From: Xanthobacteraceae bacterium
GTDB lineage: Bacteria > Pseudomonadota > Alphaproteobacteria > Rhizobiales > Xanthobacteraceae
Direction: 5' to 3'
DNA: 64,000 bases
NCBI GenBank assembly: GCA_019635585.1
Contig: JAHBZE010000001.1
Location: 186,001-250,000 of the forward strand
Shown here: positions 1-10,123 of the stretch, in pieces
How the letters are laid out: the number at the start of each line of letters is the position of its first letter
Numbering within the stretch: position 1 is the stretch's first letter
The notes under the pieces: model-generated
Databases searched by the model: none
Seen by the model: the letters and a program-made list of their open reading frames with translations, nothing else
Told to the model about the DNA's origin: nothing
Position numbers and translations under genes: made by a program

Positions 1-1
1 A

Positions 2-178
2 TTCATGGCGTCGGCATTTCCGTCGCTCTCAAGCGTGCGCACCAACCGCTACGAAATGGGCCGGGACGCTGTCACTATGCTAATCGACGCGATCGAAGGC
101 CGCCGCCCGGAAAAGCCAGTCGTCGATCTCGGATTCGAACTGATGGTGCGGGAAAGCTCCGCGAGCAGGCGCGCCTAA
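2..178 (+). CDS. LacI-family transcriptional regulator, C-terminal fragment
   Basis: The gene is cut by the window edge; only the last 58 codons are present, ending in TAA at 176-178. The residues (RYEMGRDAVTMLIDAI near the start, then a stretch ending VVDLGFELMVRESS) match the final helix and strand of the periplasmic-binding-protein-like effector domain of LacI/PurR regulators. The DNA-binding end is outside the window. It reads toward the sugar-acid dehydratase gene about 100 bp downstream and is probably its local regulator. The family call is good; the ligand is unknown. Confidence 0.75.
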   Translation, partial: FMASAFPSLSSVRTNRYEMGRDAVTMLIDAIEGRRPEKPVVDLGFELMVRESSASRRA

Positions 179-203
179 GCGCCACATCACCGCCGTTCAA
201 AGA

Positions 204-219
204 AAATGGTAGCGCTGTC
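204..219. promoter_or_regulatory. Possible LacI-type operator before the dehydratase gene
   Basis: The gap between the LacI gene and the dehydratase holds AAATGGTAGCGCTGTC. It has the central AGCGCT dyad and a GGTA left arm as in many LacI-family operators of Rhizobiales, but the right arm (TGTC) is a poor mirror of the left. Assignment rests on this half-site and on the adjacent LacI gene. Confidence 0.3.
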
Positions 220-275
220 TTTTGGCGAGGACTAGTGTATTTCCCTCGCCTTCGCGTCCCCTGCGGGAGAAATTG

Positions 276-2087
276 ATGTCCAAATCCGGAAACGGTTCCG
301 ACAAGAAGCCGAAACTGCGCTCCCGTCTGTGGTTCGACGACACGCACGACCCCGCAATGACCGCGCTCTATCTCGAGCGCTATCTGAACTACGGCCTCAC
401 CCGCCAAGAATTGCAATCCGGCAAACCGATCATCGGAATCGCGCAGACCGGAAGCGATCTTTCGCCCTGCAACCGGCACCATCTCGAACTCGCGCACCGT
501 GTCCGCGAAGGTATCCGCGAAGCTGGTGGTGTGGCGATGGAATTTCCCTGCCACCCCATTCAGGAAACCGGGAAACGGCCGACCGCCGCTCTCGACCGCA
601 ACCTTGCGTATCTTTCGCTGGTCGAAGTGCTGTTCGGCTATCCGCTCGACGGCGTCGTGCTTACAACCGGCTGCGACAAGACTACACCCGCCTGCCTGAT
701 GGCCGCGGCGACCGTGAATATTCCGGCGATCGTGCTTTCCGGTGGGCCAATGCTGAATGGCTGGTTCAACGGTGAACGCACGGGCTCGGGCACAGTAGTC
801 TGGAAATCGCGCGAGCGGCTCGCCGCGGGCGAGATCGACTACGAGGAGTTTATGGAGATCGTCGCGTCCTCCGCACCGTCGGTCGGCCACTGCAACACGA
901 TGGGCACGGCCTCCACGATGAATTCGCTCGCCGAAGCGCTCGGTATGTCATTGCCGGGTTGCGCCGCAATCCCCGCGCCCTATCGCGAGCGCGGGCAGAT
1001 TTCCTATCTCACCGGGAAGCGCATCGTGGAAATGGTGTGGGAAGACCTGAAGCCTTCCGACATCCTGACCAAAAAAGCGTTCGAGAATGCGATCGTCGTC
1101 AATTCCGCGATTGGCGGCTCGACCAATGCGCCGATTCACCTGAACGCGCTCGCGCGCCATGTCGGCGTCGAACTGTCGGTGCAGGACTGGCAGCGCGTCG
1201 GTCACAAAATTCCGCTGCTCGTGAACCTGCAGCCGGCGGGCGCCTATCTCGGCGAGGAGTATCATCGTGCTGGCGGCGTGCCAGCGGTCGTGCGCGAACT
1301 GATGTCGAAGAAGAAGATTCATGAAGACGCGCTCACCGTGAACGGCAAAACCATGGGCGAGAACTGCAAGGCCGCCGCGCTACCCGACAAAGACGTGATC
1401 TGGTCCTATGACAAGCCGCTGGTTGCCGACGCAGGCTTCCTCGTGCTTTCCGGCAATCTGTTCGACAGCGCAATCATGAAGACGAGCGTGATCTCGAAAG
1501 AATTCCGCGACCGCTATCTTTCCAATCCGAAAGACCCGGATGCCTTCGAAGGCCGCGCCATCGTGTTCGACGGGCCGGAAGAATATCATTCGCGCATCGA
1601 CGATCCCTCGCTCAACATCGACGAGCACTGCATCCTGTTCATCCGCGGCACCGGGCCGATCGGCTATCCCGGCGGCGCAGAGGTCGTGAACATGCAGCCA
1701 CCCGCCGCACTCATCAAACGCGGGATCAAGTCGCTGCCCTGCATCGGCGACGGCAGGCAATCCGGCACTTCCGGTTCGCCGTCGATCCTGAACGCTTCCC
1801 CCGAAGCCGCGGCCGGCGGCGGGCTTGCAATTCTGAAGACCGGCGACATGGTTCGCATCGACCTGAAGAAAGGCGAAGCGAATATTCTCATTTCAGCCGA
1901 TGAGCTCGCCAAGCGTTACGCCGAACTGAAGGCTCAAGGCGGCTTCCATTATCCCGAACATCATACGCCGTGGCAGGAACTCTACCGCAACACGGTCGGT
2001 CAGCACGCGACCGGCGCGTGTCTCGAGCTTGCGACGCGCTATCAGGATATCGCGGCGAAGTTCGGTACGCCGCGCCACTCTCATTAA
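276..2087 (+). CDS. IlvD/Edd-family sugar-acid (pentonate-type) dehydratase
   Basis: A 603-residue dehydratase of the IlvD/Edd family, which uses an Fe-S cluster and Mg to remove water from aldonic acids, giving 2-keto-3-deoxy acids. The three cluster cysteines are visible: C65 (SPCNRHH), C133 (TTGCDKTTP) and C206 ([11 protein letters not shown]). Length and the insert after C133 fit the arabonate/xylonate/fuconate dehydratase branch better than the valine-pathway enzyme. The ATG at 276 is chosen over an upstream in-frame ATG at 222 because GGGAGA lies 6 nt before it. Two SDR dehydrogenases follow at 12 and 9 bp, so this is a sugar-acid catabolic operon. The exact substrate cannot be read from the sequence. 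Confidence 0.85.
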   Translation: MSKSGNGSDKKPKLRSRLWFDDTHDPAMTALYLERYLNYGLTRQELQSGKPIIGIAQTGSDLSPCNRHHLELAHRVREGIREAGGVAMEFPCHPIQETGKRPTAALDRNLAYLSLVEVLFGYPLDGVVLTTGCDKTTPACLMAAATVNIPAIVLSGGPMLNGWFNGERTGSGTVVWKSRERLAAGEIDYEEFMEIVASSAPSVGHCNTMGTASTMNSLAEALGMSLPGCAAIPAPYRERGQISYLTGKRIVEMVWEDLKPSDILTKKAFENAIVVNSAIGGSTNAPIHLNALARHVGVELSVQDWQRVGHKIPLLVNLQPAGAYLGEEYHRAGGVPAVVRELMSKKKIHEDALTVNGKTMGENCKAAALPDKDVIWSYDKPLVADAGFLVLSGNLFDSAIMKTSVISKEFRDRYLSNPKDPDAFEGRAIVFDGPEEYHSRIDDPSLNIDEHCILFIRGTGPIGYPGGAEVVNMQPPAALIKRGIKSLPCIGDGRQSGTSGSPSILNASPEAAAGGGLAILKTGDMVRIDLKKGEANILISADELAKRYAELKAQGGFHYPEHHTPWQELYRNTVGQHATGACLELATRYQDIAAKFGTPRHSH

Positions 2088-2099
2088 GGTTCAAATCTC

Positions 2100-2834
2100 A
2101 TGACCGGAAGAATGCAGGGCAAACGCGCCTTCGTGACCGCTGCAGGTGCGGGCATCGGCAAGGCTTGCGCGATCGCCTTCGCACGCGAGGGCGCGCAAGT
2201 GTTCGCAAGCGACATCGACGAGAAGGCATTCGCTGAACTGAAGGCCGCAGGCGTAGCCGACACCTTCAAGCTGGACGTCCTCGACACCAACGCCGTCAAT
2301 GACGCGGCAAAGCGCATCGGCGCCATCAACGTCCTTCTCAATGCCGCCGGCTATGTGCACCACGGCACCGTGCTCGAATGCGATGACAAAGCTTGGGATT
2401 TCTCATTCGACCTGAACGTGAAATCCATGCACCGGACGATCAAGGCGTTCCTGCCCGCGATGCTCGCAGGCGGCGGCGGTTCGATCGTGAACATCGCGTC
2501 CGCTGCGGGCGTGCTAAAGGCAGCACCGAACCGCTACGCCTATGGCGCTACTAAGGCAGCCGTCGCAGCGCTGACGCGCGCGGTCGCCGCTGATTTCATC
2601 TCAAAAGGCATCCGCTGCAACTGCATCTGCCCCGGCACGATCGAGACGCCTTCGATGCTCGGGCGCGCCGCAGCGCAAGGACCGGAAGGCATGAAGAACT
2701 TCGTCGCGCGCCAGCCGCTCGGCCGTCTCGGCACGGCCGACGAAATCGCCCTCCTTGCGGTCTATCTCGCAAGCGACGAAAGTTCTTTCACGACCGGCGG
2801 CGCACATGTCGCGGACGGCGGCTGGACCCTGTAA
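2100..2834 (+). CDS. SDR dehydrogenase, 2-keto-3-deoxy-sugar-acid dehydrogenase-like
   Basis: A 244-residue classical short-chain dehydrogenase. The cofactor motif is TAAGAGIG near residue 15, NAAG follows, the catalytic serine is in NIASAAG and the YxxxK is in YAYGATK. The N-terminus (GRMQGKRAFVTAAG) recalls the DHRS6/BDH2-like group that includes bacterial 2-keto-3-deoxy-L-fuconate dehydrogenases. Placed 12 bp after a sugar-acid dehydratase, it probably oxidises the 2-keto-3-deoxy acid made there with NAD. SDR membership is certain; the substrate is inferred from context. Confidence 0.75.
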   Translation: MTGRMQGKRAFVTAAGAGIGKACAIAFAREGAQVFASDIDEKAFAELKAAGVADTFKLDVLDTNAVNDAAKRIGAINVLLNAAGYVHHGTVLECDDKAWDFSFDLNVKSMHRTIKAFLPAMLAGGGGSIVNIASAAGVLKAAPNRYAYGATKAAVAALTRAVAADFISKGIRCNCICPGTIETPSMLGRAAAQGPEGMKNFVARQPLGRLGTADEIALLAVYLASDESSFTTGGAHVADGGWTL

Positions 2835-2843
2835 GGAAACGCC

Positions 2844-3590
2844 ATGAACAAGATCGATCTTTCGGGCCGCGTCGCCGTCGTCACCGGCGGGGCACAAGGC
2901 TTTGGCCGCGCCATCTCCGAGCGCTTCGTCGCCTCCGGCGCACGGGTCGCCATCTGGGATGTGGATCAGGTCTTTGCGCAGCGCACCGCGAACGAACTCG
3001 GCAACGGCACCAAATCCTACGGCCTTGACGTTTCCGACCTGTCGTCCGTCGAAAAGGCGCGCGATGCCACGATCAAGGATTTCGGCAAGATCGACATTCT
3101 CGTGAACAATGCAGGTGTCGCCGGCGCGAATGCGACCGTATGGGATACGACCGTCGAGGAATGGCGGCGCGTCATGCGCATCAATCTCGATGGTCCCTTC
3201 GTCTGCTCGAAGGCCGTCGTGCCGCATATGATCAAGCAGAAATACGGGCGGATCGTGAACATCGCCTCCATTGCCGGCAAGGAAGGCAATCCGAACGCGG
3301 CGCATTATTCGGCGTCGAAAGCCGGCGTGATCGCGTTGACGAAATCGCTCGGCAAGGAACTGGCTTCCTACGACATCGCGGTGAACGCGGTGACACCCGC
3401 CGCGGCGAAAACTGCGATCTTCGACCAGATCACCCAGCAGCACATCGATTTCATGCTCTCGAAGATTCCGCGCGCCCGCTTCGTACTGGTCGAGGAACTC
3501 GCCTCGCTCGTTGCCTGGATGGCTTCCGAGGAAAATTCGTTCACGACCGGCGCAGTATTCGACATTTCCGGTGGCCGGGCGACATACTAA
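2844..3590 (+). CDS. SDR-family oxidoreductase
   Basis: A 248-residue SDR with TGGAQGFG (cofactor loop), NNAG, a serine in NIASIAG and YSASK (catalytic Tyr/Lys). It starts 9 bp after the preceding SDR with AGGAAA as ribosome site and ends facing the AraC gene. In pathways of this kind a second SDR usually oxidises the parent sugar to its lactone or acts later on a keto-deoxy intermediate; which step applies here cannot be told. It is a distinct paralogue of its neighbour, not a tandem copy. Confidence 0.75.
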   Translation: MNKIDLSGRVAVVTGGAQGFGRAISERFVASGARVAIWDVDQVFAQRTANELGNGTKSYGLDVSDLSSVEKARDATIKDFGKIDILVNNAGVAGANATVWDTTVEEWRRVMRINLDGPFVCSKAVVPHMIKQKYGRIVNIASIAGKEGNPNAAHYSASKAGVIALTKSLGKELASYDIAVNAVTPAAAKTAIFDQITQQHIDFMLSKIPRARFVLVEELASLVAWMASEENSFTTGAVFDISGGRATY

Positions 3591-3602
3591 ATCGCCTCGC
3601 CG

Positions 3603-4469
3603 CTATCGGAGCTGCTTTCTAAATTCCCGCGCGCTCACGCCTACGCGCTGCTGAAACGCTCTGGAGAAGTGAACGGCACTGGAGAAGCCCGCCCGCGCGG
3701 CCACCTCCTGGATTGGCAAATCGCCATCGGCAAGCAAATCCTTAGCCAGCTCGAGACGCCTGCGCAGCACATACTGGTGCGGCGTCGTGCCGGTCGTGTT
3801 CTTGAATATCCGCAGGAAGTGAAACCGGCTCAGCCCGGCAAGGCCGGCGAGATCCGACAGGGAAAGATCCTCGGAAATTCGCGCTTCGATGTACTCCAGC
3901 ACGTGATGAAGCTGCTTATGCGTCAGATTCGCAAGCACCTTCGGCGACACCTGTTCGCCGCCTAGCGCGTGGTTCAGTTCCGCGTGAAGCCGTTGGGCGA
4001 GCGTCTCGACATACAGCGCGCTGCCCGGCGCTTCGCCGCGCACAATCATCCCGAGCTTCGTAACCGTGCTTTGCGCCGCTGAGTCCGCGAAATAAACCTT
4101 GGGCGGCAACTGCCCGAGCGAGAGTTGCTCTCCTTCTGCCGCGAAATCGAGATGAACCGCGGTGAAGCTGTTGTCGCCTTCCATTTCGGCCCAGCCGCGC
4201 GAGCCGACGCCCGCCGGAAGAAAGCTCAAGGTGTCCGCGAGATCGCGCCTGTTGACGTCGCCGACCATATCGAAATTCGCTTCACCGTCGGTCAGCGTCA
4301 TCTCGTGACAGGCAACATAGTTCGAAGCGCTCTCAAGTTTGAAGTCGTAGCCCTGGCGGCCGGAAAAGTTGAAAAACTCGACGGTTACGCCGGACCAGGA
4401 GCGGCGAATATGGAAGTTACGGCCGCTCGCCGCGTATTCGTCCGAGACCGCTATTTCGAGTTTTTTCAC
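3603..4469 (-). CDS. AraC-family transcriptional regulator
   Basis: A 288-residue regulator with an N-terminal cupin-like sensing region and two C-terminal helix-turn-helix units over about the last 100 residues (LSDLAGLAGLSRFHFLRIF, then IQEVAARAGFSSAVHFSRAF, typical AraC/XylS). The start is taken as GTG at 4469 directly after an in-frame TTG at 4472; GGGTAGGG lies just upstream and there is no ATG. It converges on the SDR operon with 12 bp between stops. The effector is unknown. Its short, charged sensing domain resembles the stand-alone AraC proteins common in Rhizobiales. Confidence 0.8.
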   Translation of the reverse strand: MKKLEIAVSDEYAASGRNFHIRRSWSGVTVEFFNFSGRQGYDFKLESASNYVACHEMTLTDGEANFDMVGDVNRRDLADTLSFLPAGVGSRGWAEMEGDNSFTAVHLDFAAEGEQLSLGQLPPKVYFADSAAQSTVTKLGMIVRGEAPGSALYVETLAQRLHAELNHALGGEQVSPKVLANLTHKQLHHVLEYIEARISEDLSLSDLAGLAGLSRFHFLRIFKNTTGTTPHQYVLRRRLELAKDLLADGDLPIQEVAARAGFSSAVHFSRAFQQRVGVSAREFRKQLR

Positions 4470-4642
4470 CAAGCCCTACCCATATTCGACGTGCCCTCCA
4501 CGAACACCGGTCATCCGCGCGATTCCCGTCCTCCGCTTTATAGTAAACGATCTATTGGTGCGCGCGCTAAGTTCGTTCTCCGACGTTAATTGGATTTAGA
4601 TTACTTGCGCATAGGCTCCCTGCAAAGAACGGGGAGACGGCT

Positions 4643-6472
4643 GTGCTCAATTCGATGGCGACGACTGCCGCGACGGCTACCGCTGCGCCAGGCACTGCGG
4701 AAGTGCTGGGTCATGTCCATTCGGTAAGCGGCTCGGAGGCGACGGTCGGACTCCTCAATTCCGCGCTTGCCGGACCGAACCGCTCCGTGATCACTGTCGG
4801 CCGCTTTCTAAAGATCCAGACCGCGAAGTCGCAGCTCGTCGGCGTCATTACCGAAGTTTCCATCCAGAATGCGCTGGCCAGCGAATATTGCGCGATCGCG
4901 CGCGTCGACTTAATGGGTGAATTCGTTTCCGGCGCCGTCGCGGGCTTCCGCCGCGGCGTCTCCGGTTATCCGACGATCCGCGACACGGCGCTTCCGCTCT
5001 CGAACAAGGAACTGCGCATCATTTTTGACGAAGCCGGTTCCTCGATGCTCTCGATCGGCAGCCTGCAGCAGGACACGACTGTTAACGCGCGTATCGACGT
5101 TGACGAGATGCTCAACAAGCATTTCGCTGTGCTGGGCTCGACTGGCGTCGGAAAGTCCACCGGTGTCGCCCACATCCTCGCCCAAACCATGAAACTACGT
5201 CCGAAGCTGCGGATTTTCCTGCTCGACGCACATAACGAGTATCACCGTTCCTTCGGCTCGAAAGCCGAGGTGATGAATCCCGGAAACCTTCGGCTTCCGT
5301 TCTGGCTCTTCAATTTCGAGGAGATCGTCGACGTCTTTTTCGCAGGACGTCCAGGCTTGCAGGAAGAAGCCGACATCCTCGCGGAGATCATTCCGATCGC
5401 GAAGGCGAATTATAGCCAGTATCGCGGGAACGAGAACAACCGTGCTTCGACCGCCGCGATCAAGCGAACCGACGCCAAGAGCATCGGCTATACGGTCGAT
5501 ACGCCGGTGCCGTACCGCCTCGCCGATCTGCTTGCGCTGATTGACGACCGCATGGGCAAACTCGAGAACCGGTCGTCGCGCATGATCTACCAGCGTCTGA
5601 TTACGCGCATTGAGACGGTGAGCAACGACCCTCGCTACGCTTTCATGTTCGAGCGCGCGAATGTCGGCGGCGACACCATGGCGGAGTCCATTAGCCAGCT
5701 CTTCCGTTTGCAGCAAAGCGGTACGACGATGACGATCATGCAGCTCGCTGGCTTCCCGTCGGAAGTGGTGGAGCCGGTCGTATCGGTGCTGACGCGGCTT
5801 GCTTACGACTTCGGTCTCTGGAGCGATGGCGCGGTACCGCTGCTGTTCGTCTGCGAGGAAGCGCATAAATATGCATCCGCCGACAGGAATGCAGGCTTTG
5901 CGCCGACGAGGCGCGCGCTCGCACGCATCGCGAAGGAAGGCCGCAAGCACGGTGTGTATCTCGGCCTGGTAACACAGCGTCCCGCGGAACTCGACCCGAC
6001 GATCATTTCCCAGTGCGGCACTTTGTTTGCGATGCGCATGTCGAACGATCGCGACCAGGCGCTGCTGCGCTCGGCGGTCGCGGACCACGGCGCAAACCTG
6101 TTCGCCTTCGTGCCGTCGCTGGGCACCCGGGAAGCAATCGCTTTCGGCGCCGGCGTGCCGCTGCCGACACGGCTTACGTTCCCGGAAATGCCAGGCACGG
6201 CCATTCCGAAGAGCGAATCCTTCGCCGGCAATCAAAGCGTCAGTGCCGACACTGGCGAACTCGACTTCATCAGCGCAGTCGTCGATCGTTGGCGGCGCGC
6301 GACCATGAGTCAGCAGAATGCTCACGAAGAGCCGGTGCGTGCCTCCGCGCAGCCCGTGGCGCCAGAAAGCGTACCGCTTCAGCCCGCGGCACCTGCGGCT
6401 GCGCCGATTGACGCGAACCGGCTCAGTCTGCTCAAAAAGCCGTTGACCGCGAACGACGACTTCAGGCGATAG
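4643..6472 (+). CDS. HerA-type DUF87 ATPase (FtsK/HerA superfamily translocase)
   Basis: A 609-residue protein with an N-terminal beta-barrel-like region (about 18-130) followed by a P-loop ATPase. Walker A is GSTGVGKST at 165-173, the acidic Walker B is in LLFVCEEAHKY, and an arginine-rich stretch with a QRPAELDPTI motif lies downstream, as in HerA hexameric DNA translocases. The last 80 residues are Pro/Ala/Gln-rich and probably flexible. Start: GTG 6 nt after GGGGAG; an ATG at 4655 is possible. HerA normally acts with the NurA nuclease, but no NurA or other nuclease gene adjoins it. The family call is firm; the role here is open. Confidence 0.85.
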   Translation: MLNSMATTAATATAAPGTAEVLGHVHSVSGSEATVGLLNSALAGPNRSVITVGRFLKIQTAKSQLVGVITEVSIQNALASEYCAIARVDLMGEFVSGAVAGFRRGVSGYPTIRDTALPLSNKELRIIFDEAGSSMLSIGSLQQDTTVNARIDVDEMLNKHFAVLGSTGVGKSTGVAHILAQTMKLRPKLRIFLLDAHNEYHRSFGSKAEVMNPGNLRLPFWLFNFEEIVDVFFAGRPGLQEEADILAEIIPIAKANYSQYRGNENNRASTAAIKRTDAKSIGYTVDTPVPYRLADLLALIDDRMGKLENRSSRMIYQRLITRIETVSNDPRYAFMFERANVGGDTMAESISQLFRLQQSGTTMTIMQLAGFPSEVVEPVVSVLTRLAYDFGLWSDGAVPLLFVCEEAHKYASADRNAGFAPTRRALARIAKEGRKHGVYLGLVTQRPAELDPTIISQCGTLFAMRMSNDRDQALLRSAVADHGANLFAFVPSLGTREAIAFGAGVPLPTRLTFPEMPGTAIPKSESFAGNQSVSADTGELDFISAVVDRWRRATMSQQNAHEEPVRASAQPVAPESVPLQPAAPAAAPIDANRLSLLKKPLTANDDFRR

Positions 6473-6498
6473 CTTAAGCTGCCGGCAGTTGAGGGCGG

Positions 6499-8832
6499 TT
6501 AGCGCGAACGTGCAGATGCCGGTGGGCGCAAACGGCCGCTAATGCGGTCCTGAATGGCCGGGTTACGCGTATCCATCGTTCTGCCGCCAACCATTGCACC
6601 AGAACGCACGTCGTCGAGGTACACCGGCTTCGAGAAATAAAATCCCTGCGCAAAGCGAATGCGGGTCGCTGTCTGCAAATAGATCAGCTCCTCGGCGCTT
6701 TCCACGCCTTCGGCGACCATATCCATTCCCAGCGTGTGCCCCAGCGATTCAATTGCCTTTAGCACACCTTGGCTGCGCGGGCGCTCGTGGATGCGGGTAA
6801 TGAAAGAGCGATCAATCTTCAATTCGTCCGCAGTGATATCTGCCAGCGCGCTAAGCGAAGAATAGCCGGTTCCGAAATCGTCGATCGATATTTTCACGCC
6901 AAGCTTCCGCAGAAACGGAAGAATCTCGGACTGGAACACGCCTTGCTCGATGATGGCATCTTCGGTCAATTCGAGAACGAGGCGATCGGCGTGTCCGCTC
7001 GATTTGATCGTATCGATGACCGTGTGCATGAATGCGAGATCGCCGGTTTGCTTGGCGCCGATATTGATACTGAGGCTTTTCCCCGGCCCGAAAGCCGCGT
7101 CGAGTTGATCGATCGAACCGAGCGTCTCGTTCAGTACGAAATTCGTTATCGGATTAATCAGGCCCAGTTCAACAGCAAGACTGATGAACTGGCCCGGCAT
7201 ATGAATTTCGCCGTCACTATCGCGCCAGCGAACAAGCGTTTCGAACCCGACGACCTCGTGGCTGTGAATATCGACCTTCGGCTGGAACGCGCAGACGAAA
7301 CGGCGATCGCGTATCGCAAGACGCAGCCGCTGCTCCGCCTCCATACGGGCGGCGATCTTCTTGCCCAGCCCGTCGTCGAAATACATCGCCTGGCCCTTGG
7401 CCCTGCCCTTGGCGCCTTACATCGCGCCGTCAGCATTACGCCGCAGCACTTCATAGTTGTCGCCATGTGCCGGATAGAACGATACACCGATCGAACAGGA
7501 GCTGAAGATTTCGAACCCTTCGATGTAGAATGGCTGTTTCAGATCGGAAAGGACCTGTGCGATCGAGGGCCCAGCGGATTCCCGGTCATCGACACCTTGC
7601 AGAAGCAGTACGAATTCGTCGCCGCTGATGCGCGCCAACATATCGCCGGGTCGAAGCTTGGCCGATATGCGCTCGCCGATCTTGATGAGCACCGCGTCGC
7701 CGATTGCGTGGCTGTAATAGTCGTTCACATGTTTGAAGTTGTCGAGATCGATGAAGGCAAGCGCAAAAGGCGTATGTTCGCGGATGACCTGCTCAGCGTA
7801 TTCCTGAATACGCACGCGATCTGGCAGCCCGGTCAACTTATCGATGTGGGCGCGCTCTGACAGGCGGCGCTCGATCTCCCTGTGTTCAGTGATATCGACC
7901 GAACTCGAAATCAAAAGATTGTTATTCGTAATGAACACGGGCGTATGCGACGTGAGCAAAACACGCGGCCCTTCATGATCCGCTACTACTGTTTCGGCTG
8001 TGATCGTCTTGCCGCCGCTAGTGACACTGCGCTCCCATTCGCGACGGCTCAAGGCGTCCTCGGGCGACAGAAAATCTCCGGGCGAACAGCCGACGAGCCG
8101 CTCCGCCGAAACCGCGAGGTCCGCCGCCGCCATCGCGTTAGCGAGGATGAACCGTCCAGAACTGTCCTGCACCGTAAGGCCGATCGGCAAATGATCGAGG
8201 ATTACCTTGAAAAGACGCTGGTCCTGAATGTCCGCGTACATATTGCCGGTGCCGCCGGTCTGCGGAGCGGCGCCTGCCGGTTGGACGTCCGCAGCCATGC
8301 GCGAGAGACTTGCGGCAGCGAAGACGCGAGCCGCGGTCAACTCCTCTTCGGAGAATGCCGCCTTGCCCGCCCTCCGCATGAGTGCGGCGACCGCGATACG
8401 GCGACCCAATGAAAGCGGGAACAAGAGCGCACATTCCTCGGCAGCGACCAGCGATGAAAGTCCTGCTCGCGTCTTGTCGTCCCCGGCAGCGAGGTGCGTT
8501 ACTTCGAGAAACCCACGGACGGCGAAATCTTCAAAAGCACCGCGCCCGTCAATAGAAGGCTCCGATGCGACAAGCTCCGTGCCGCCGGAGGAGTTTGCGA
8601 GAATGACGGCCCTGTCGAAATGGATCGCCTGCTTCAATACAGCCAATAACGAATCCGCGCCTACGGCGCCTTCGGCGACCGCAAGCAAGGTCTTCAACAC
8701 CGTCATGGTGTTTGCGGCCCGCCCATCACCGCGCACCGGCAAATCGGCGAGTTCCAAGCTTGCGGCATTATCCGATGAGGCTGGCACGACTTCCCCGTGA
8801 CGGCGGCAATTACACGTTTCGTCTATCGGCAA
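6499..8832 (-). pseudogene. GGDEF-EAL cyclic-di-GMP protein split by an in-frame ochre codon
   Basis: One continuous frame encodes a sensing N-terminus (about residues 30-200, GAF-like), a PAS domain, a GGDEF domain and an EAL domain. The diguanylate cyclase motif is ISGDEF with an RPGD inhibitory site five residues upstream. The phosphodiesterase part has ETLVRW in place of EAL and an intact DDFGTGYSSL loop. A TAA at 7419-7417 (codon 472) falls in the linker after RNADGAM, where such proteins almost always have tyrosine; a single T/C to A change explains it. The frame then continues unbroken through the EAL domain, with an ATG at 7386 that could restart. The start is a TTG at 8832 or a GTG at 8787. 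Either a recent nonsense mutation, two separately translated halves, or a base-call error. Confidence 0.75.
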
Positions 8833-8938
8833 ATTATTTTGAATGCGTTTCGACGTGTTCTGCCGCGGCGCAGGACGCGTAACGACTTGTTAACCGCTCC
8901 GTTTCTGCCAAACTTTCGTGCGCCGGATGCGAAAAACC

Positions 8939-8952
8939 TTGAGTAAAATCAA
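8939..8952. promoter_or_regulatory. FixK/FNR-type box upstream of selD
   Basis: TTGAGTAAAATCAA fits TTG(A/C)-N6-(G/T)CAA, the 14-bp site of FixK/FNR-type regulators. It is centred about 126 bp before the selD start in an otherwise featureless 240-bp gap. A FixK homologue is encoded in this window at 44155-44847. Confidence 0.6.
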
Positions 8953-9071
8953 GCGGTTGCTGGGTCCGCAGCGGACTTGGCCACGGGCGGCAGCCGACCT
9001 ACTATGGCGTAACAGCACGCCGCAGCAGGCGCCTCCGTTCGATGCCGCGGCCCCTCAACATGGAGAGAGCA

Positions 9072-10121
9072 ATGAACGCGCCTGTCGTACGCCTGACGAG
9101 TCTCGCGCACGGTGGCGGCTGCGGCTGCAAGCTCGCACCAGCGGTGCTTCAGGAATTGCTCGCAGGCCACCCACAGACAGCGCCGTTCAAGCAGCTTCTG
9201 GTTGGCGCGGAAACCAGCGACGACGCGGCAGTATGGAAGCTCGACGATAACACCTGCATCGTGGCGACGACTGATTTTTTCACGCCGGTCGTGGACGATC
9301 CACGCGACTTCGGCCGCATCGCTGCGACCAATGCGCTTTCCGACGTCTATGCCATGGGCGGCAAGCCTATCTTCGCGCTCGCCATTCTCGGAATGCCGCT
9401 CGGCAAGATATCGACCGACGTCGTCCGCGGAATTCTGGAAGGCGGTGCCAGCGTCTGCGCGGAAGCGGGAATCCCGGTAGCCGGCGGTCACTCGATCGAC
9501 GCGCCCGAGCCTATCTACGGGCTTGCCGCCATCGGTATCTGCCGCCCCGAGCAGGTCCGCCGCAACGCGGATGCGAAGCCGGGCGACGTGCTCATTCTCA
9601 CAAAGGCGCTCGGCGTTGGTATTTATTCAGCTGCGCTAAAAAAGGGCGTCCTCAGCGGTGACCAATACGCGGAGATGGTTGCCACCACGACCCTGCTGAA
9701 CAAAATCGGCGGCGATATTTCAAGCGACAAGAACGTTCATGCCGTGACCGATGTGACAGGCTTTGGGCTGCTTGGCCACGCGACCGAAATGGCGCGCGGC
9801 TCGAACACCAGAATCGTCATCGAAAGCGGCAAGGTCGCATTACTGAGCGCGGCGGAAGAACTCGCGCAGGCAGGCCACGTCACCGGCGCATCGCACCGGA
9901 ATTGGGCTAGCTACGGTGCGAGCGTGAAGCTCGATTCCGCGGTGCCCGAGTGGCGGCAACATCTTCTCACTGATCCGCAAACTTCCGGCGGCCTGCTCGT
10001 CTCCTGCGCCGCCGGATCAGCGGAGCAACTCTTGAAACAGATTCATAACGCCGGCTATCCCGCTGCGCGGATCATCGGCAGAATTGAAAGTGGCGTACCG
10101 GAAGTTCAGGTCAGCGCCTAG
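9072..10121 (+). CDS. selD: Selenide, water dikinase (selenophosphate synthetase)
   Basis: SelD uses ATP to turn selenide into selenophosphate, the selenium donor for Sec-tRNA synthesis. The protein has 349 residues (E. coli 347). The N-terminal catalytic pair is present as HGGGCGCK with Cys17 and Lys20, the same positions as in E. coli; the active residue is Cys, not Sec. The glycine-rich and aspartate ATP/Mg motifs follow ([14 protein letters not shown]). The ATG at 9072 is preferred over upstream starts because GGAGAG lies just before it. It converges on the lipoyl-carrier gene with only 2 bp between stops, so it is transcribed separately from the other sel genes, and a FixK-type box precedes it. 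Confidence 0.97.
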   Translation: MNAPVVRLTSLAHGGGCGCKLAPAVLQELLAGHPQTAPFKQLLVGAETSDDAAVWKLDDNTCIVATTDFFTPVVDDPRDFGRIAATNALSDVYAMGGKPIFALAILGMPLGKISTDVVRGILEGGASVCAEAGIPVAGGHSIDAPEPIYGLAAIGICRPEQVRRNADAKPGDVLILTKALGVGIYSAALKKGVLSGDQYAEMVATTTLLNKIGGDISSDKNVHAVTDVTGFGLLGHATEMARGSNTRIVIESGKVALLSAAEELAQAGHVTGASHRNWASYGASVKLDSAVPEWRQHLLTDPQTSGGLLVSCAAGSAEQLLKQIHNAGYPAARIIGRIESGVPEVQVSA

Positions 10122-10123
10122 CT

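Noticed and set aside
9072-10121. Selenocysteine in SelD
   Set aside because: Some SelD proteins have Sec at the catalytic position; here the codon pair in GCGCK gives Cys17 and no in-frame UGA occurs.
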